Shown: positions 36,959 through 46,419 of the stretch, piece after piece | How the letters are laid out: the number at the start of each line of letters is the position of its first letter | How positions within the stretch are numbered: the first letter of the stretch is position 1 | DNA from: Bacteroidota bacterium | Lineage (GTDB): Bacteria > Bacteroidota > Ignavibacteria > UBA10030 | Direction: 5' to 3' | Assembly (NCBI GenBank): GCA_025454835.1 | Contig: JALONQ010000006.1 | Coordinates: 1 to 64,000, forward strand | DNA: 64,000 nt | Made by a program: the position numbers and the translations under genes | The notes under the pieces: model-generated | The model's input: only the letters and a program-made list of their open reading frames with translations | Told to the model about the DNA's origin: nothing | Database searches by the model: none

Positions 36959-39493
36959 TCAGCGCCCCTTCCGACGCACCGCTTTGCCGCTCCGGACGAC
37001 GACCATCGTCACGTCATCGTGCGGTTCGGCGCTGCCCTGGAATTCTTCGACGGCCGACAGGACGTGGTGCTGGATCTCTCCAGCGCTCAGATGCCGCTTA
37101 GCCGCAAGCAGGCGCTTGACCGGTTCCTCGCCGAACTCCTTCCCCTCCTCATTCATCGCCTCCGTCACGCCGTCCGTATAGAAGAGGTAGACGCTATCCG
37201 GTCGGAGGGGCCTCACGACCTCTCGGAGCTCCCGGTCGAAGATCGGCCCCCGCTCCAGACCCAGGCCGATGCCCGGCGACTCGACGAACTCCATCGAGCC
37301 GTTCGCCCCGATCAGGGCCCTGTTATGCCCGGCGCGACAGATGCGCACCTGCCGCTTCTCGAGGTCGAACAGGGCAAGGATCATGGTGATGAACGACCGA
37401 CGTTCGATGCCGTCGAAGATGCGGCGGTTGATGTGCGACAGCATCTCTCTGGGTGACCGGTACATGTGCGCCGCCAGCTGCACCATCCCCTGCACCTTCG
37501 ACATGTACAACGCCGCCGACATTCCCTTGCCGGCCACGTCGGCCACGACCACGAGCAGCTTGTTCCTGCCGATCTCGATGAAGTCGTAGTAGTCGCCCCC
37601 GACCTGGAGGGCGGGACGGGAGTAGCCCGAGATATCGAGACCCGGCATCGACGGGGCCCCTTTCGGCAGCAGTCCCTGCTGTATCTTGAGCGCCAGCGAG
37701 AGTTCCTCGCGGATCTTCTGACGCTCGAATTCCATCGCATGCAGCCGCGCATTCTCGATGGCCACGGCGGCCTGGGCGCCTACGGCCGTGAGCAACTCAA
37801 TGTCGTCGCGGGTGTACAGCTTGCCCGAGTGCTTAGGCCCGACGTTGATGATGCCGATGAGTCGGTCCGTGAGGAACATCGGCACCGCAAGCACGATGCC
37901 GCCGTCGAGAAGCGTTCGCTTGTCGGCGGAGGACAGCTTCACCGACTCGGGTTCTTCTGCCAGCAGGGCGAACGACTGGGCCGCCTGCGTCGAGCGCAGC
38001 AGACGGATCAGCCCGCCTTCGGTGTCCCCAAACCGGCAGCACGCTCGCGGAACGTTCTGCTCGGCACTTTCGCAGGATCCCTCCGGATCGCACAGGATCA
38101 CCGCCACCTTCTCGATGTGCATCGTCGTCGCAATGCGGTGGACCATCGATTCGAGGATCTCGCGAAGGTCGATCCGCCGCGGAAGCTCCTGCGCAAACTC
38201 CAGCAGCGCCCGCTGATAGTTGTATCGTTCCTGATAGAACACCCGGTCGATCCATTCCTGGGCGTTCCGTTTCAACGGGTCGAAGGCGAACGCCACGACA
38301 ACGAGCGCCAGAAACGTCGCCAGCCGGTCGGGCTCCTCCCCAAGCAGGTCCGCCGCAAGACTGCCCGCCACGTACACCGTGCCGACGTAGATGGCCGCGA
38401 CCGTGGCCGTCACGAGACCGTAGATGAGACTGCGTTTGACGATCAGGTCCATGTCCATCAACCGGTAGCGGATGATGGCGTACCCGAACAGGATCGCCGC
38501 CAGCGGCAGCAGCAACGCCGGAAGGAGGATGATCGGATTGAGAAACGCCGCAAACTGGTCGATCGCCGCCACGGCAAGCATGTACACGAACGCCACCATC
38601 CCCAGCCCGACCCCCACCAGGATCGGACGAAGCGCGCGACGCCGCTCCGGACGCACGAGCCGGAAGTAGGCGTAGACGAAGAACGAAAAGCCGAACAGGA
38701 TGAACGTGAATCGGGTGAAGTAGGCGGCGCCCGCCAAGCCCTGCGGGATGCCGACCCGCGGACCGAAAGCAATGACGGCGGTGAAGATGGCCGCCAGGAC
38801 ATACAGCACGACCTTCAGCGGCTTGCTGTCGGCGAGCCGCATCCTCACCGGGAAGTTGAGGAAGAATTGAACGAACGCCGGCGGACCGACGAGCCCGGCG
38901 AAGACGAACGTTCCGCCGAACAGCGCGACGCGCCACATCGGATCGAGCGTCTGGTCGTAGTTGCCCTGTGCATGAGAGAAGAAGAGGAAGGAGAGGATGC
39001 CGTAGCGAGCGAACATCCGCTGGATGCGGCCTTGCGGCCGAGCCATGACCACGATCACCCCGATGATGAGCAGGCTCCCCCCCTGCAGCACCATGGCCAG
39101 AAAGGACATGTTGATCGCCTTGAGGATCAGCACGTCCGTTTCGAACGTCCGGCCGTCACGCTCCACCGTGTACCGGGCCATCGACCCGATCAGGCGGTTG
39201 ATCTTCAGCTGAGCCTCGAAGTCCGAGGAAAATGTCTCGCCGTTGATCCGGAGCAGCAGATCGCCGTCGCGGATGCCGGCCCGATCGACGACTCCGCCGC
39301 TGACGATATCCGTGATCATGAGGCGTGAGGCCCCTTTCTCGACCACGACCCACCGGCACTGATCGTTGCCGGTGGCCCGGACCATCATGACCTGGTGAAT
39401 GTTGGCGCCGCCCAACACGACGGCGGCGACGGCAACGGTCGCATAGATGGCTCGTATGACCCGCGGGGGAAGCCGATCGAAGAGGTTACGCAT
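36959..39493 (-). CDS. Membrane PP2C phosphatase (RsbU/SpoIIE-type) with PDZ, 7TM and GAF
   Basis: 844 residues. One TM helix near 13-33 leads to a PDZ-like domain (about 50-110: LMITDIVSGGVVDRAGIRDGDLLLRINGE). Seven or so TM helices follow (about 125-400). Next come a GAF domain (about 440-590, ending AAVAIENARLHAMEFE), a short coiled linker, and the SpoIIE phosphatase domain (about 610-840) with GGDYYDF, DVAGKGMSAAL, FYTDGVTEA and DDVTMVVV. Such enzymes dephosphorylate anti-sigma antagonists in partner-switching systems, but no RsbV/RsbW partners are in the window. A PDZ domain at the membrane face could sense envelope peptides; that is inference. Confidence 0.88.
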   Translation of the reverse strand: MRNLFDRLPPRVIRAIYATVAVAAVVLGGANIHQVMMVRATGNDQCRWVVVEKGASRLMITDIVSGGVVDRAGIRDGDLLLRINGETFSSDFEAQLKINRLIGSMARYTVERDGRTFETDVLILKAINMSFLAMVLQGGSLLIIGVIVVMARPQGRIQRMFARYGILSFLFFSHAQGNYDQTLDPMWRVALFGGTFVFAGLVGPPAFVQFFLNFPVRMRLADSKPLKVVLYVLAAIFTAVIAFGPRVGIPQGLAGAAYFTRFTFILFGFSFFVYAYFRLVRPERRRALRPILVGVGLGMVAFVYMLAVAAIDQFAAFLNPIILLPALLLPLAAILFGYAIIRYRLMDMDLIVKRSLIYGLVTATVAAIYVGTVYVAGSLAADLLGEEPDRLATFLALVVVAFAFDPLKRNAQEWIDRVFYQERYNYQRALLEFAQELPRRIDLREILESMVHRIATTMHIEKVAVILCDPEGSCESAEQNVPRACCRFGDTEGGLIRLLRSTQAAQSFALLAEEPESVKLSSADKRTLLDGGIVLAVPMFLTDRLIGIINVGPKHSGKLYTRDDIELLTAVGAQAAVAIENARLHAMEFERQKIREELSLALKIQQGLLPKGAPSMPGLDISGYSRPALQVGGDYYDFIEIGRNKLLVVVADVAGKGMSAALYMSKVQGMVQLAAHMYRSPREMLSHINRRIFDGIERRSFITMILALFDLEKRQVRICRAGHNRALIGANGSMEFVESPGIGLGLERGPIFDRELREVVRPLRPDSVYLFYTDGVTEAMNEEGKEFGEEPVKRLLAAKRHLSAGEIQHHVLSAVEEFQGSAEPHDDVTMVVVRSGKAVRRKGR

Positions 39494-39526
39494 GACCTGT
39501 ATCTACGGCTGATGGGGATGAACGTT

Positions 39527-42280
39527 TCAGTCGAGTGGGTAGCCGATACTGAAAGATACGACCGTCGGCCCGAGGGCCAAGGGCCTCTCCAGAAGATCAC
39601 TCCGGAGGTAGAAGCTCCGACCGACTGCGAACTCGGCCGGCCCGGCGGGCGTATCAAACCCGATCCCAAGGCCGACGGCGTGCTGCAGGTCGACCAAGCG
39701 GATCTCTTCAGGACGCAGCCAGATGGAACCCATGTCGTACCGGACCTTCAGATACGTATCGACGAAGACCTTGAATGGAAGACGGTACAGGTACTCGAGA
39801 CTGGCCGACAGCAGTTGTCGTCCCCGGGCGTTGTCTTCACGGTAGCCGTAGAACGACTCAGGGCCTCCGAGTGAGAACTGCTCCGAGGTCGGCACGGCGT
39901 CGTCTCCCAGGCCCAACCGTATGCGCGGAATAAGGGTGTGGCGCTGCGCCAGCGTGTGGGCCACCTCGTACTGCATGAAGAGTTTCGTGAAACCAACCGA
40001 CCCCCCCGTCCGCAGGAGGGCCGACTCGTAAGAGAAGTCCAAACTCACCCCTTCGGTGGGGTAGGGATACTTGTCCTGCGTATCGACGCGCGTTGCGAAC
40101 CGGACGGCGGAGATGTCGTACGCTTCGTTCGTGATCGGTGTGTTGAAGAGGTTGTAAACGTGATGCCGCTCCCACCGGCCCGTGACCGTCACGTTTCCGA
40201 GCCGCTCGAGCTGCGTGCCGAATGACAACGATCCGCCCCGCCGATCCTCACGGTATTCACCGATCCGTATTCGGTCGAAACGGTCATCCCGAACCCTCGG
40301 GCCGTCGGCGAAAACGTTGACGTCGCGGCTTGCGACGTAGGCGCGGATGTCGCTCGTCAGATAGGAGTCGAAGATCCGAACGGCTTTGAAGTCGGCCATG
40401 ATCGTTTTGTTCCGCGTTCCGCCGAACATTCGCACACCCAGCTCGGCTCCGACCCCCAGAAAGTTCTCGTCGCGCAAGTCGACCGACGGCTGAATGTTCC
40501 GTTCGTTGTCGACCCTCAGGCCCAGCCGGATCAGTTCCGTGCTGCGCTCCCGTGCTGTGATGCGCACGACATGCTGCCCGTCCTCCCCGCCTTCTGTCAC
40601 CACCGACATCGCGGCCTGTTCGAACAAGTTGGTGCTGTAGATGTTCGCCAGACCTTCCGCCACCTTCGAGGATCTCAGGAGATCCCCCCGGCGGAACGGA
40701 AGCTCTCGCCAGATGACATAGTCCTTCGTCTTCTGCGTGCCGATGATGTCCATGCGATCGATGACACCCTCGTCGATCTCGATCGACCCCCGGCCGGTCA
40801 CAGGATCGAAGTTCGTCCGGTGGACGTGCGCCAATGAGAGTCCAGAAGCCCGGTAGAGGGTCAGCATCTCTTCGATCGCCCGACGCACGTGCAGCGGGTT
40901 CAACGGCCGACCGACGAGCGACGAGAAGGTCTCCTGCAGGCTGTCGGCTCGGGACCCGGTCGCACCCGTCACCGTGATGCTTTGCAATATCGGGTGCCTT
41001 CGCCCGCGGACGAACACCCGTGCCGACGCATCGACCGGCGTGACCTCGGCCTCGATCTGCTCGTACTCTCCTGTGCCATACAGGTCGGTCACGAGCCGGC
41101 GCAGATCGCCGTCGGTGACCGTATCCATGGCCGACATAGCCTCGATGGTCGATCTTCTGTCGCGGGCGATGATGGTCGCGTCGTAGCCGATGACAGGCCG
41201 GACGTAGGCGCGGTCACCGGCCTGGTGCAGCATCCGTCCGCGAAGTTCCTCGATGCGCCTTCCGACAACCCGCAACACCGAATCGGCCGCCGCTTCACCC
41301 GCCGCCATCAGCCGGTCAAGGTCCGTGAAATCCGAGGTGAGGTGGTTGCCGAGCGACGGCGTAATGACCGCGTCGGCCTCTTCGCGCGCGCGCCGGTTCG
41401 CTTCCTGCATCATGATGCCGAAGATCTGCTCACCGATCTCCCAGGGAGCGTTGACCGCGCCCGACGGCCGCAGCGCGCTAGTCACGTCGACGGCCACGAC
41501 GATATCCATGCCCTCCTCCCGCGCCACTTCGACCGGCATGTTCGAAAGGAGCCCGCCGTCGACGAGTTCCATCGAATCCTTCTTCACGGCGGCGAACAAC
41601 AGGGGCACGGTCACGCTGGCACGCATCGCCTCGGAAAGATCGCCATGCTTGAAGACGTAGCGCCGGCCTGAGATCAGGTCGGTCGAGACCGCGCGAAACG
41701 GCACCCGAAGATCGTCGAAGCTCGGACTTGGATGATACAGACCTTGCAGAGCGAGCAGATTCAGGTGGTACGTCAGCCGTTGGCCCGTTGAATACGCCGC
41801 GGGAATGATCGGTTCGAATCCGTCAAATCGAAGGACGACAAGCGACCGGTCGTTCGCCAGCTTCTGATCGAGGAACAGGTCCTTCCGACGCGCATCATCG
41901 TTGTAGCTGAGCACCTCGCCCCAGTTGGTGGTCAGGGCCATCCGATCCAATTCCTCTGTCGTGTATCCCGCGGCATACAAGCCGCCGATGATGCTCCCGA
42001 TGCTCGTGCCCACGATCATGTCGATCGGAATGCCGCGGCGTTCGAACGCCTTGAGCACGCCGATCGACGCGATGCCACGGGCACCGCCGCCGCTGAGAAC
42101 GAGGCCCACTTTTGGACGGAGCACCGACCCGTGCGGAACAAGGTTCGGCAGCCACGACGGGCGATCGTTCAACGCTGGCCTGATCGTGACCGTCGACGTC
42201 ATCGAGCCGACCGAGTCCGGCACCTGTGCAGATGCCAGCGCAGCCAGAAGCGTCATCGCGAGACATGTCGTTCGAAGCAT
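39527..42280 (-). CDS. Patatin-like phospholipase fused to POTRA and outer-membrane barrel (type Vd-like)
   Basis: 917 residues with a signal peptide (about 1-18). The patatin lipase domain has the oxyanion loop GGGARG (64-69), nucleophile Ser93 in GTSIG and Asp241 in DGG. It is followed by POTRA-like segments (about 430-600) and a BamA/D15-type barrel (about 610-917) ending in a terminal aromatic-hydrophobic strand (VVSFSIGYPLD). This matches PlpD-type (type Vd) autotransporters, which display or release a phospholipase. In Bacteroidota such proteins can also stay tethered. The start is preceded by a good -35/-10 pair and no Shine-Dalgarno. Confidence 0.9.
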   Translation of the reverse strand: MLRTTCLAMTLLAALASAQVPDSVGSMTSTVTIRPALNDRPSWLPNLVPHGSVLRPKVGLVLSGGGARGIASIGVLKAFERRGIPIDMIVGTSIGSIIGGLYAAGYTTEELDRMALTTNWGEVLSYNDDARRKDLFLDQKLANDRSLVVLRFDGFEPIIPAAYSTGQRLTYHLNLLALQGLYHPSPSFDDLRVPFRAVSTDLISGRRYVFKHGDLSEAMRASVTVPLLFAAVKKDSMELVDGGLLSNMPVEVAREEGMDIVVAVDVTSALRPSGAVNAPWEIGEQIFGIMMQEANRRAREEADAVITPSLGNHLTSDFTDLDRLMAAGEAAADSVLRVVGRRIEELRGRMLHQAGDRAYVRPVIGYDATIIARDRRSTIEAMSAMDTVTDGDLRRLVTDLYGTGEYEQIEAEVTPVDASARVFVRGRRHPILQSITVTGATGSRADSLQETFSSLVGRPLNPLHVRRAIEEMLTLYRASGLSLAHVHRTNFDPVTGRGSIEIDEGVIDRMDIIGTQKTKDYVIWRELPFRRGDLLRSSKVAEGLANIYSTNLFEQAAMSVVTEGGEDGQHVVRITARERSTELIRLGLRVDNERNIQPSVDLRDENFLGVGAELGVRMFGGTRNKTIMADFKAVRIFDSYLTSDIRAYVASRDVNVFADGPRVRDDRFDRIRIGEYREDRRGGSLSFGTQLERLGNVTVTGRWERHHVYNLFNTPITNEAYDISAVRFATRVDTQDKYPYPTEGVSLDFSYESALLRTGGSVGFTKLFMQYEVAHTLAQRHTLIPRIRLGLGDDAVPTSEQFSLGGPESFYGYREDNARGRQLLSASLEYLYRLPFKVFVDTYLKVRYDMGSIWLRPEEIRLVDLQHAVGLGIGFDTPAGPAEFAVGRSFYLRSDLLERPLALGPTVVSFSIGYPLD

Positions 42281-42288
42281 AGCATAGA

Positions 42289-42317
42289 ATAGTACCGAAA
42301 GAAGGAGGGACTTACAA
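42289..42317 (-). promoter_or_regulatory. Sigma70-type promoter of the patatin gene, leaderless-type
   Basis: On the minus strand TTGTAA (plus 42312-42317), a 17-bp spacer, and TACTAT (plus 42289-42294). The -10 ends 8 nt before ATG 42280, so the transcript would start at the start codon. Confidence 0.5.
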
Positions 42318-42409
42318 CGAGCCGTTCAGCCTTGCGTATCGCAGCACTTCCCAGTACGTTCTCATGCGATGTCCCCTTGCCGCCATACCTCAACCGCCGG
42401 TCTCAGGTC

Positions 42410-44521
42410 ATGACGTTTCTTCAGCCATTCATGCTTTTTGGCCTGGCCGCGGCGGCGATACCGCTCGTCCTGCATCTGCTGACACTCCGCCGATTGCGGA
42501 CGATCGAATTCAGCACGTTGGAGTTTCTCAAGGAGCTTCAGCGCTCCCGGATCCGGCGCCTCAGGATCCGGCAATGGCTCCTCCTCCTCCTCCGCACGCT
42601 CTTGGTCATGCTCCTGGTCCTCGCGTTCGGCAGACCGACCCTGCAAGGAACCTTGCCGGAAGCGTGGGGCGCCGCGGCCCGGACGACCGCCCTGATCCTC
42701 CTCGACGATTCATACAGCATGACCGTCGTTGACGACCGCGGGGAACGCGCCCGGCAAGCCCGAGAAGCGGCCGAGGGCATCATCCGCTCGCTCCGCGAAG
42801 GAGACGAGGTCAACGTCCTTCCCTTCTCGTCCTCCCAGCCGATGCCGCTCACCGCCATGCACGCGGTCGCTCTGGATGAAGCCAAGCATGTGAGATCATC
42901 GGCCGTTCGACGGCCGCTGGATGCCGCGCTCCAAACGGCGGGCGAGATCCTTTCGACAGCGCGAAGCGCCAACCGAGAGCTCTTCGTCGTCTCCGACCTG
43001 CAACGCACGTTGTTGGAACGGTCGACGGCAGGACCGATCGCCACGCTTCAGGATCCCGCCATCCATTGCTTCGTGGTGCCGATCGGCAACGAGGCCGTCA
43101 CGAACACATCGCTCACGTCGATGCGTTTCGGCAGCACCCTCGTGGACCTGGGGAGCCCGTTCTCGGTGAAAGCGGTGCTCGCTGAACGCAGCGAGATCGC
43201 GGCGTCCGGGACCACGGTCAGCCTTTTCTTCGGGACCGATCGCGTCGACCAGCGGGCACTTCAGCTGAATCCGGGCGCCGTCGCCGACGTCTCCCTGGCC
43301 GGAGTTCCCAACGCGTCGGGGTGGCTGACCGGCCGGCTCGTCGTCGAAGGAGATGACGTCGAATTCGACAACAGCCGCTCATTCGTGATCCGCATCCGTC
43401 AGGAATGGAGCGTGCTCCTCGTGGGGAACGAAGCGGACGTCCGGTATCTGCGGCTCGCGTTGCAGGTCAGGTCCGATAGCGCCGGCGCCCGCTTGCGACT
43501 CGATGCCGTCTCCCCCGAACGACTGTCCGAATCACGGTGGGTCGGCTACGACGCGTACATCGTCGCGGTGGGTCATGCGTCGATGGACCGCTGGGCCGCC
43601 CGGCTCCGATCGCTCGCCGAGCGCGGGGCCGGCGTCGTGCTGCTTCCGGGGGCGGGCGCCAACGCATGGGGTTCGATCGGCGAAACGTTCGGGCTGGGCA
43701 ACGCGCCGGCCGAGACAGCGGGCAGCGGGTCATTCATCGCCTTCCGATCTGCCGACCTCGACCACCCGATCTTCGACGGCATGTTCGAGCCCTCCGATCT
43801 CCGTGCCCGCGACAGCCGGCGCATTCCGACACCCGAGATCCAACGAAGCCTTCCAATGCGGGTTCCGCCGAAGGGGGTCGCGGTCGTGACCCTCTCGACG
43901 GGCCAGCCGTTCCTCGTGGAGATGCCGGTCGGTCAGGGACGCGTCGTGGCCTTCGCGACGGCGGCGGACGCGGCATGGAGCGATCTTCCCACCCAGGGAC
44001 TTTTCGTGCCGCTGCTGCATCGCAGTCTTGCCGTCGCCGCCGGCGCTCAGGAGATCCGTCCCGTGGTTGTGACAGGATCGAGCGTCGACCTGCCGGTCCC
44101 GCCGGGCGCTCGAGGATCGGCCCAGGTGCTCACCCCCGATCGGCGCACGATCCCCCTGACCCCCGCGTCGACGCCGATCGGCAATGTGCTCCGCGTTGGA
44201 TCGGTGGACATGCCGGGCGTCTATTCAGTGATGATGGAAGGCCGTGAAGTGGACCGATTCGCCGCCGTCATCGACGATCGCGAGACCGACACCCGGCCGG
44301 CGACTGAAGAACAGCGTGGCTCCTTCTTCGAGTCGATCGGGCTGGTGGCAGACCAGTGGACCATCCTTGAGCCGACGAGCGACATGGAACGGACCGTCCA
44401 GGAAGCCCGGCTTGGGACGGAGTTGTGGAGGTTCTTCCTGCTGGCGGCGCTCATCGTCGCCATCGCAGAGAGTCTGGTGGCCGCACGCCGCACACCCATC
44501 GAGGAACGAGGGACATCGTGA
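42410..44521 (+). CDS. BatA-like protein with VWA domain
   Basis: 703 residues. The N-terminus is the BatA/aerotolerance-regulator motif (MTFLQPFMLFGLAAAAIPLVLHLL...TIEFSTLEFLKEL) with two TM helices. A von Willebrand A-like domain follows, with a MIDAS LLDDSYSM. The middle carries a glutamine-amidotransferase-like region (VGYDAYIVAVGHASMDRW, GAGVVLLPGAGANAWG, GQGRVVAFATAADAAWSD). A last TM lies near the C-terminus. Proteins of this design occur with MoxR ATPase clusters, but no MoxR gene is in this window. Role unknown. Start ATG 42410 is at the canonical motif. HflX overlaps its stop by 4 bp. Confidence 0.82.
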   Translation: MTFLQPFMLFGLAAAAIPLVLHLLTLRRLRTIEFSTLEFLKELQRSRIRRLRIRQWLLLLLRTLLVMLLVLAFGRPTLQGTLPEAWGAAARTTALILLDDSYSMTVVDDRGERARQAREAAEGIIRSLREGDEVNVLPFSSSQPMPLTAMHAVALDEAKHVRSSAVRRPLDAALQTAGEILSTARSANRELFVVSDLQRTLLERSTAGPIATLQDPAIHCFVVPIGNEAVTNTSLTSMRFGSTLVDLGSPFSVKAVLAERSEIAASGTTVSLFFGTDRVDQRALQLNPGAVADVSLAGVPNASGWLTGRLVVEGDDVEFDNSRSFVIRIRQEWSVLLVGNEADVRYLRLALQVRSDSAGARLRLDAVSPERLSESRWVGYDAYIVAVGHASMDRWAARLRSLAERGAGVVLLPGAGANAWGSIGETFGLGNAPAETAGSGSFIAFRSADLDHPIFDGMFEPSDLRARDSRRIPTPEIQRSLPMRVPPKGVAVVTLSTGQPFLVEMPVGQGRVVAFATAADAAWSDLPTQGLFVPLLHRSLAVAAGAQEIRPVVVTGSSVDLPVPPGARGSAQVLTPDRRTIPLTPASTPIGNVLRVGSVDMPGVYSVMMEGREVDRFAAVIDDRETDTRPATEEQRGSFFESIGLVADQWTILEPTSDMERTVQEARLGTELWRFFLLAALIVAIAESLVAARRTPIEERGTS

Positions 44522-45816
44522 TCGAACTTGCCTCCACCGGACGCGAGCGCTGCGTCCTCGTCGGCGTCTCCACCCGCACGGCATCGCGCGAAGCGCTGGC
44601 CGATTCGCTCGACGAACTCGAGCTTCTGGCCGATACGGCCGGCGCTGACGTCGTGGCCCGCATGACGCAGGACCGCGACCGTTTCGAACCAGCCACGTTC
44701 ATCGGCAAGGGAAAGGTCGACGAGCTGCGCGCGCTCGTGCAGGAACAGAGGATCCCGCTCGTCATTTTCGACGACGACCTGACGCCCGTCCAGGTGCGCA
44801 ACCTCGAAACGGCCCTCGAGGTCAAGGTTCTCGACCGTAGCGGGCTCATTCTTGACATCTTCGTCGCGCGCGCGCGTTCCAGCGAGGCGAAGACGCAGGT
44901 CGAACTTGCCCAGCTGCAATACCTCCTGCCACGACTGACGCGGGCCTGGACGCATCTTTCGAAGCAGTTCGGCGGCATTGGCACGAAGGGGCCCGGCGAG
45001 ACGCAGATCGAGACCGACCGGCGCATGATCCGCACCCGGATCAGCCACCTCAAGGAGAAACTCGACCGGATCGGACAGCAGAGGGAGACGCAACGAAAAG
45101 GCCGTCGCAAACATCTGCGCGCGGCCCTGGTGGGATACACGAACGTCGGCAAGTCGACGCTGCTCAACATCCTGTCGGGCTCGGACGTCTTTGTGGAGAA
45201 CCGGCTGTTTGCCACGCTCGACCCGACGACGCGCTACGTCGACCTGGGCTCGGGCAATGCGATCCTCATGACCGATACGGTCGGCTTCATCCGCAAACTC
45301 CCCCATCACCTGGTCGCGTCTTTCAAGAGCACGCTCGAAGAAGTGACCGAAGCCGACATGCTCTTGCACGTCGTGGACGTCTCGCATCCCTCCTACGAAG
45401 AGCAGATCGCCATCGTCCAAGAGACACTGGCGGAATTGAACGCCGCCGACCGAACGACGCTGATGGTCTTCAACAAGGTCGACCGGCTCGCCGATCGCGG
45501 ATTCCTGGGCGAAGTCGCCCGGCATCATCCCTCGCACGTGTTCATTTCCGCCACGCGGGGGATCAACCTGATGGGACTTAAGGAAGCGCTGGTCGCGCTG
45601 CTGCGTCAGGAGTTTCGGGAGGTGACGGTGCAGTTGTCCCACACCGAACAGCGCGCGATCTCGCAGCTCTTCAACATCACCGAGGTCACCGAACAGCGCT
45701 ACGAAGGCGACACCGCACTGCTCACCATTCGCATGGCGGCTGGCGATGAACGTCAGGTGCGGCAGCTCGTGCGCGAAGCGGGCGGGTCGATCACCTCCGC
45801 GCCGGATCCAGGATGA
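44518..45816 (+). CDS. hflX: GTPase HflX
   Basis: 432 residues. HflX is a ribosome-associated GTPase that splits stalled 70S ribosomes. Seen: the N-terminal HflX domain with TFIGKGKVDEL, the Gly-rich segment FGGIGTKGPGETQIETDRR, Walker A GYTNVGKST (206-214), switch region LDPTTR, DTVGF and NKVD. The start is GTG 44518, overlapping the upstream TGA (GTGA), with GAGGGA before it. A C-terminal extension (LSHTEQRAISQLFN...) is normal for the family. It converges with and overlaps the metallo-hydrolase gene by 26 bp. Confidence 0.95.
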   Translation: MIELASTGRERCVLVGVSTRTASREALADSLDELELLADTAGADVVARMTQDRDRFEPATFIGKGKVDELRALVQEQRIPLVIFDDDLTPVQVRNLETALEVKVLDRSGLILDIFVARARSSEAKTQVELAQLQYLLPRLTRAWTHLSKQFGGIGTKGPGETQIETDRRMIRTRISHLKEKLDRIGQQRETQRKGRRKHLRAALVGYTNVGKSTLLNILSGSDVFVENRLFATLDPTTRYVDLGSGNAILMTDTVGFIRKLPHHLVASFKSTLEEVTEADMLLHVVDVSHPSYEEQIAIVQETLAELNAADRTTLMVFNKVDRLADRGFLGEVARHHPSHVFISATRGINLMGLKEALVALLRQEFREVTVQLSHTEQRAISQLFNITEVTEQRYEGDTALLTIRMAAGDERQVRQLVREAGGSITSAPDPG

Positions 45817-46417
45817 TCGTCCGGGAGTAGTGCTTCAGGACCTTCTCGGCATCCGCCCGAGTGCCGACGATATCTCCCCAATGCATCGGGACCGCCGTTC
45901 CGGGCGCCATGCGTTGTGCCAGACACCCCGCCTCTTCCCCATCCATCGTATAGGTCCCGCCGCAGGGGAGAAGCGCGATGTCGACCTTCAACAGGTCGTG
46001 GTGCGGCAAGGCATCGGTGTCGCCGGTGTGCAGAAGGCGGCGGCCGTCACCCAGGGTCAGGACGTAGCCGACCCATCCCTTCGCGAGAGGGTGGAACGCC
46101 TTGCGCTGATTGCCCGCCGAGATCGTGGCGACCGACCACGGCCCGACCGTGACCGACATGTCCGGCTTCACGACGGTCGTCGGTCCTTCGAGCATGTTCG
46201 CCACGTCGGCGGTGCAGCAGACCAGCGTCCGGGAGGTGCGGATCCGGCGCAGATCGTCAGGCGAGAAGTGATCGTCGTGGGCGTGCGTGACCAGGATCAG
46301 GTCGGCGGGGGGCGACTCGGGCGGAAGTTTCCATGGGTCGACATACACCCGTCCGAGCGTGTCGTCGATCCTGAACGAAGCGTGGCCCAGCCACGTCACA
46401 GGACCGAATTGCGTCAT
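45791..46417 (-). CDS. MBL-fold metal-dependent hydrolase
   Basis: 208 residues, metallo-beta-lactamase fold of the UPF0173 type. It has WLGHASFRID at the N-terminus, the metal motif HAHDDH and later ligands in LLHTGDTDAL and the final MHWGDI. Family substrates vary and none is suggested by the sequence. It starts 2 nt after the stop of adenosine deaminase, so it is the last gene of the hutH-add-MBL unit, and overlaps hflX convergently. Confidence 0.85.
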   Translation of the reverse strand: MTQFGPVTWLGHASFRIDDTLGRVYVDPWKLPPESPPADLILVTHAHDDHFSPDDLRRIRTSRTLVCCTADVANMLEGPTTVVKPDMSVTVGPWSVATISAGNQRKAFHPLAKGWVGYVLTLGDGRRLLHTGDTDALPHHDLLKVDIALLPCGGTYTMDGEEAGCLAQRMAPGTAVPMHWGDIVGTRADAEKVLKHYSRTIILDPARR

Positions 46418-46419
46418 GG

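Noticed and set aside
37466-39328. 620-codon open frame on plus, opposite the PP2C phosphatase
   Set aside because: Antisense shadow of a real gene; Arg/His/Asp-rich low-complexity translation with no family features. The same applies to the long antisense frames at 5420-6046, 15260-16666, 16970-18247 and 24013-25212.
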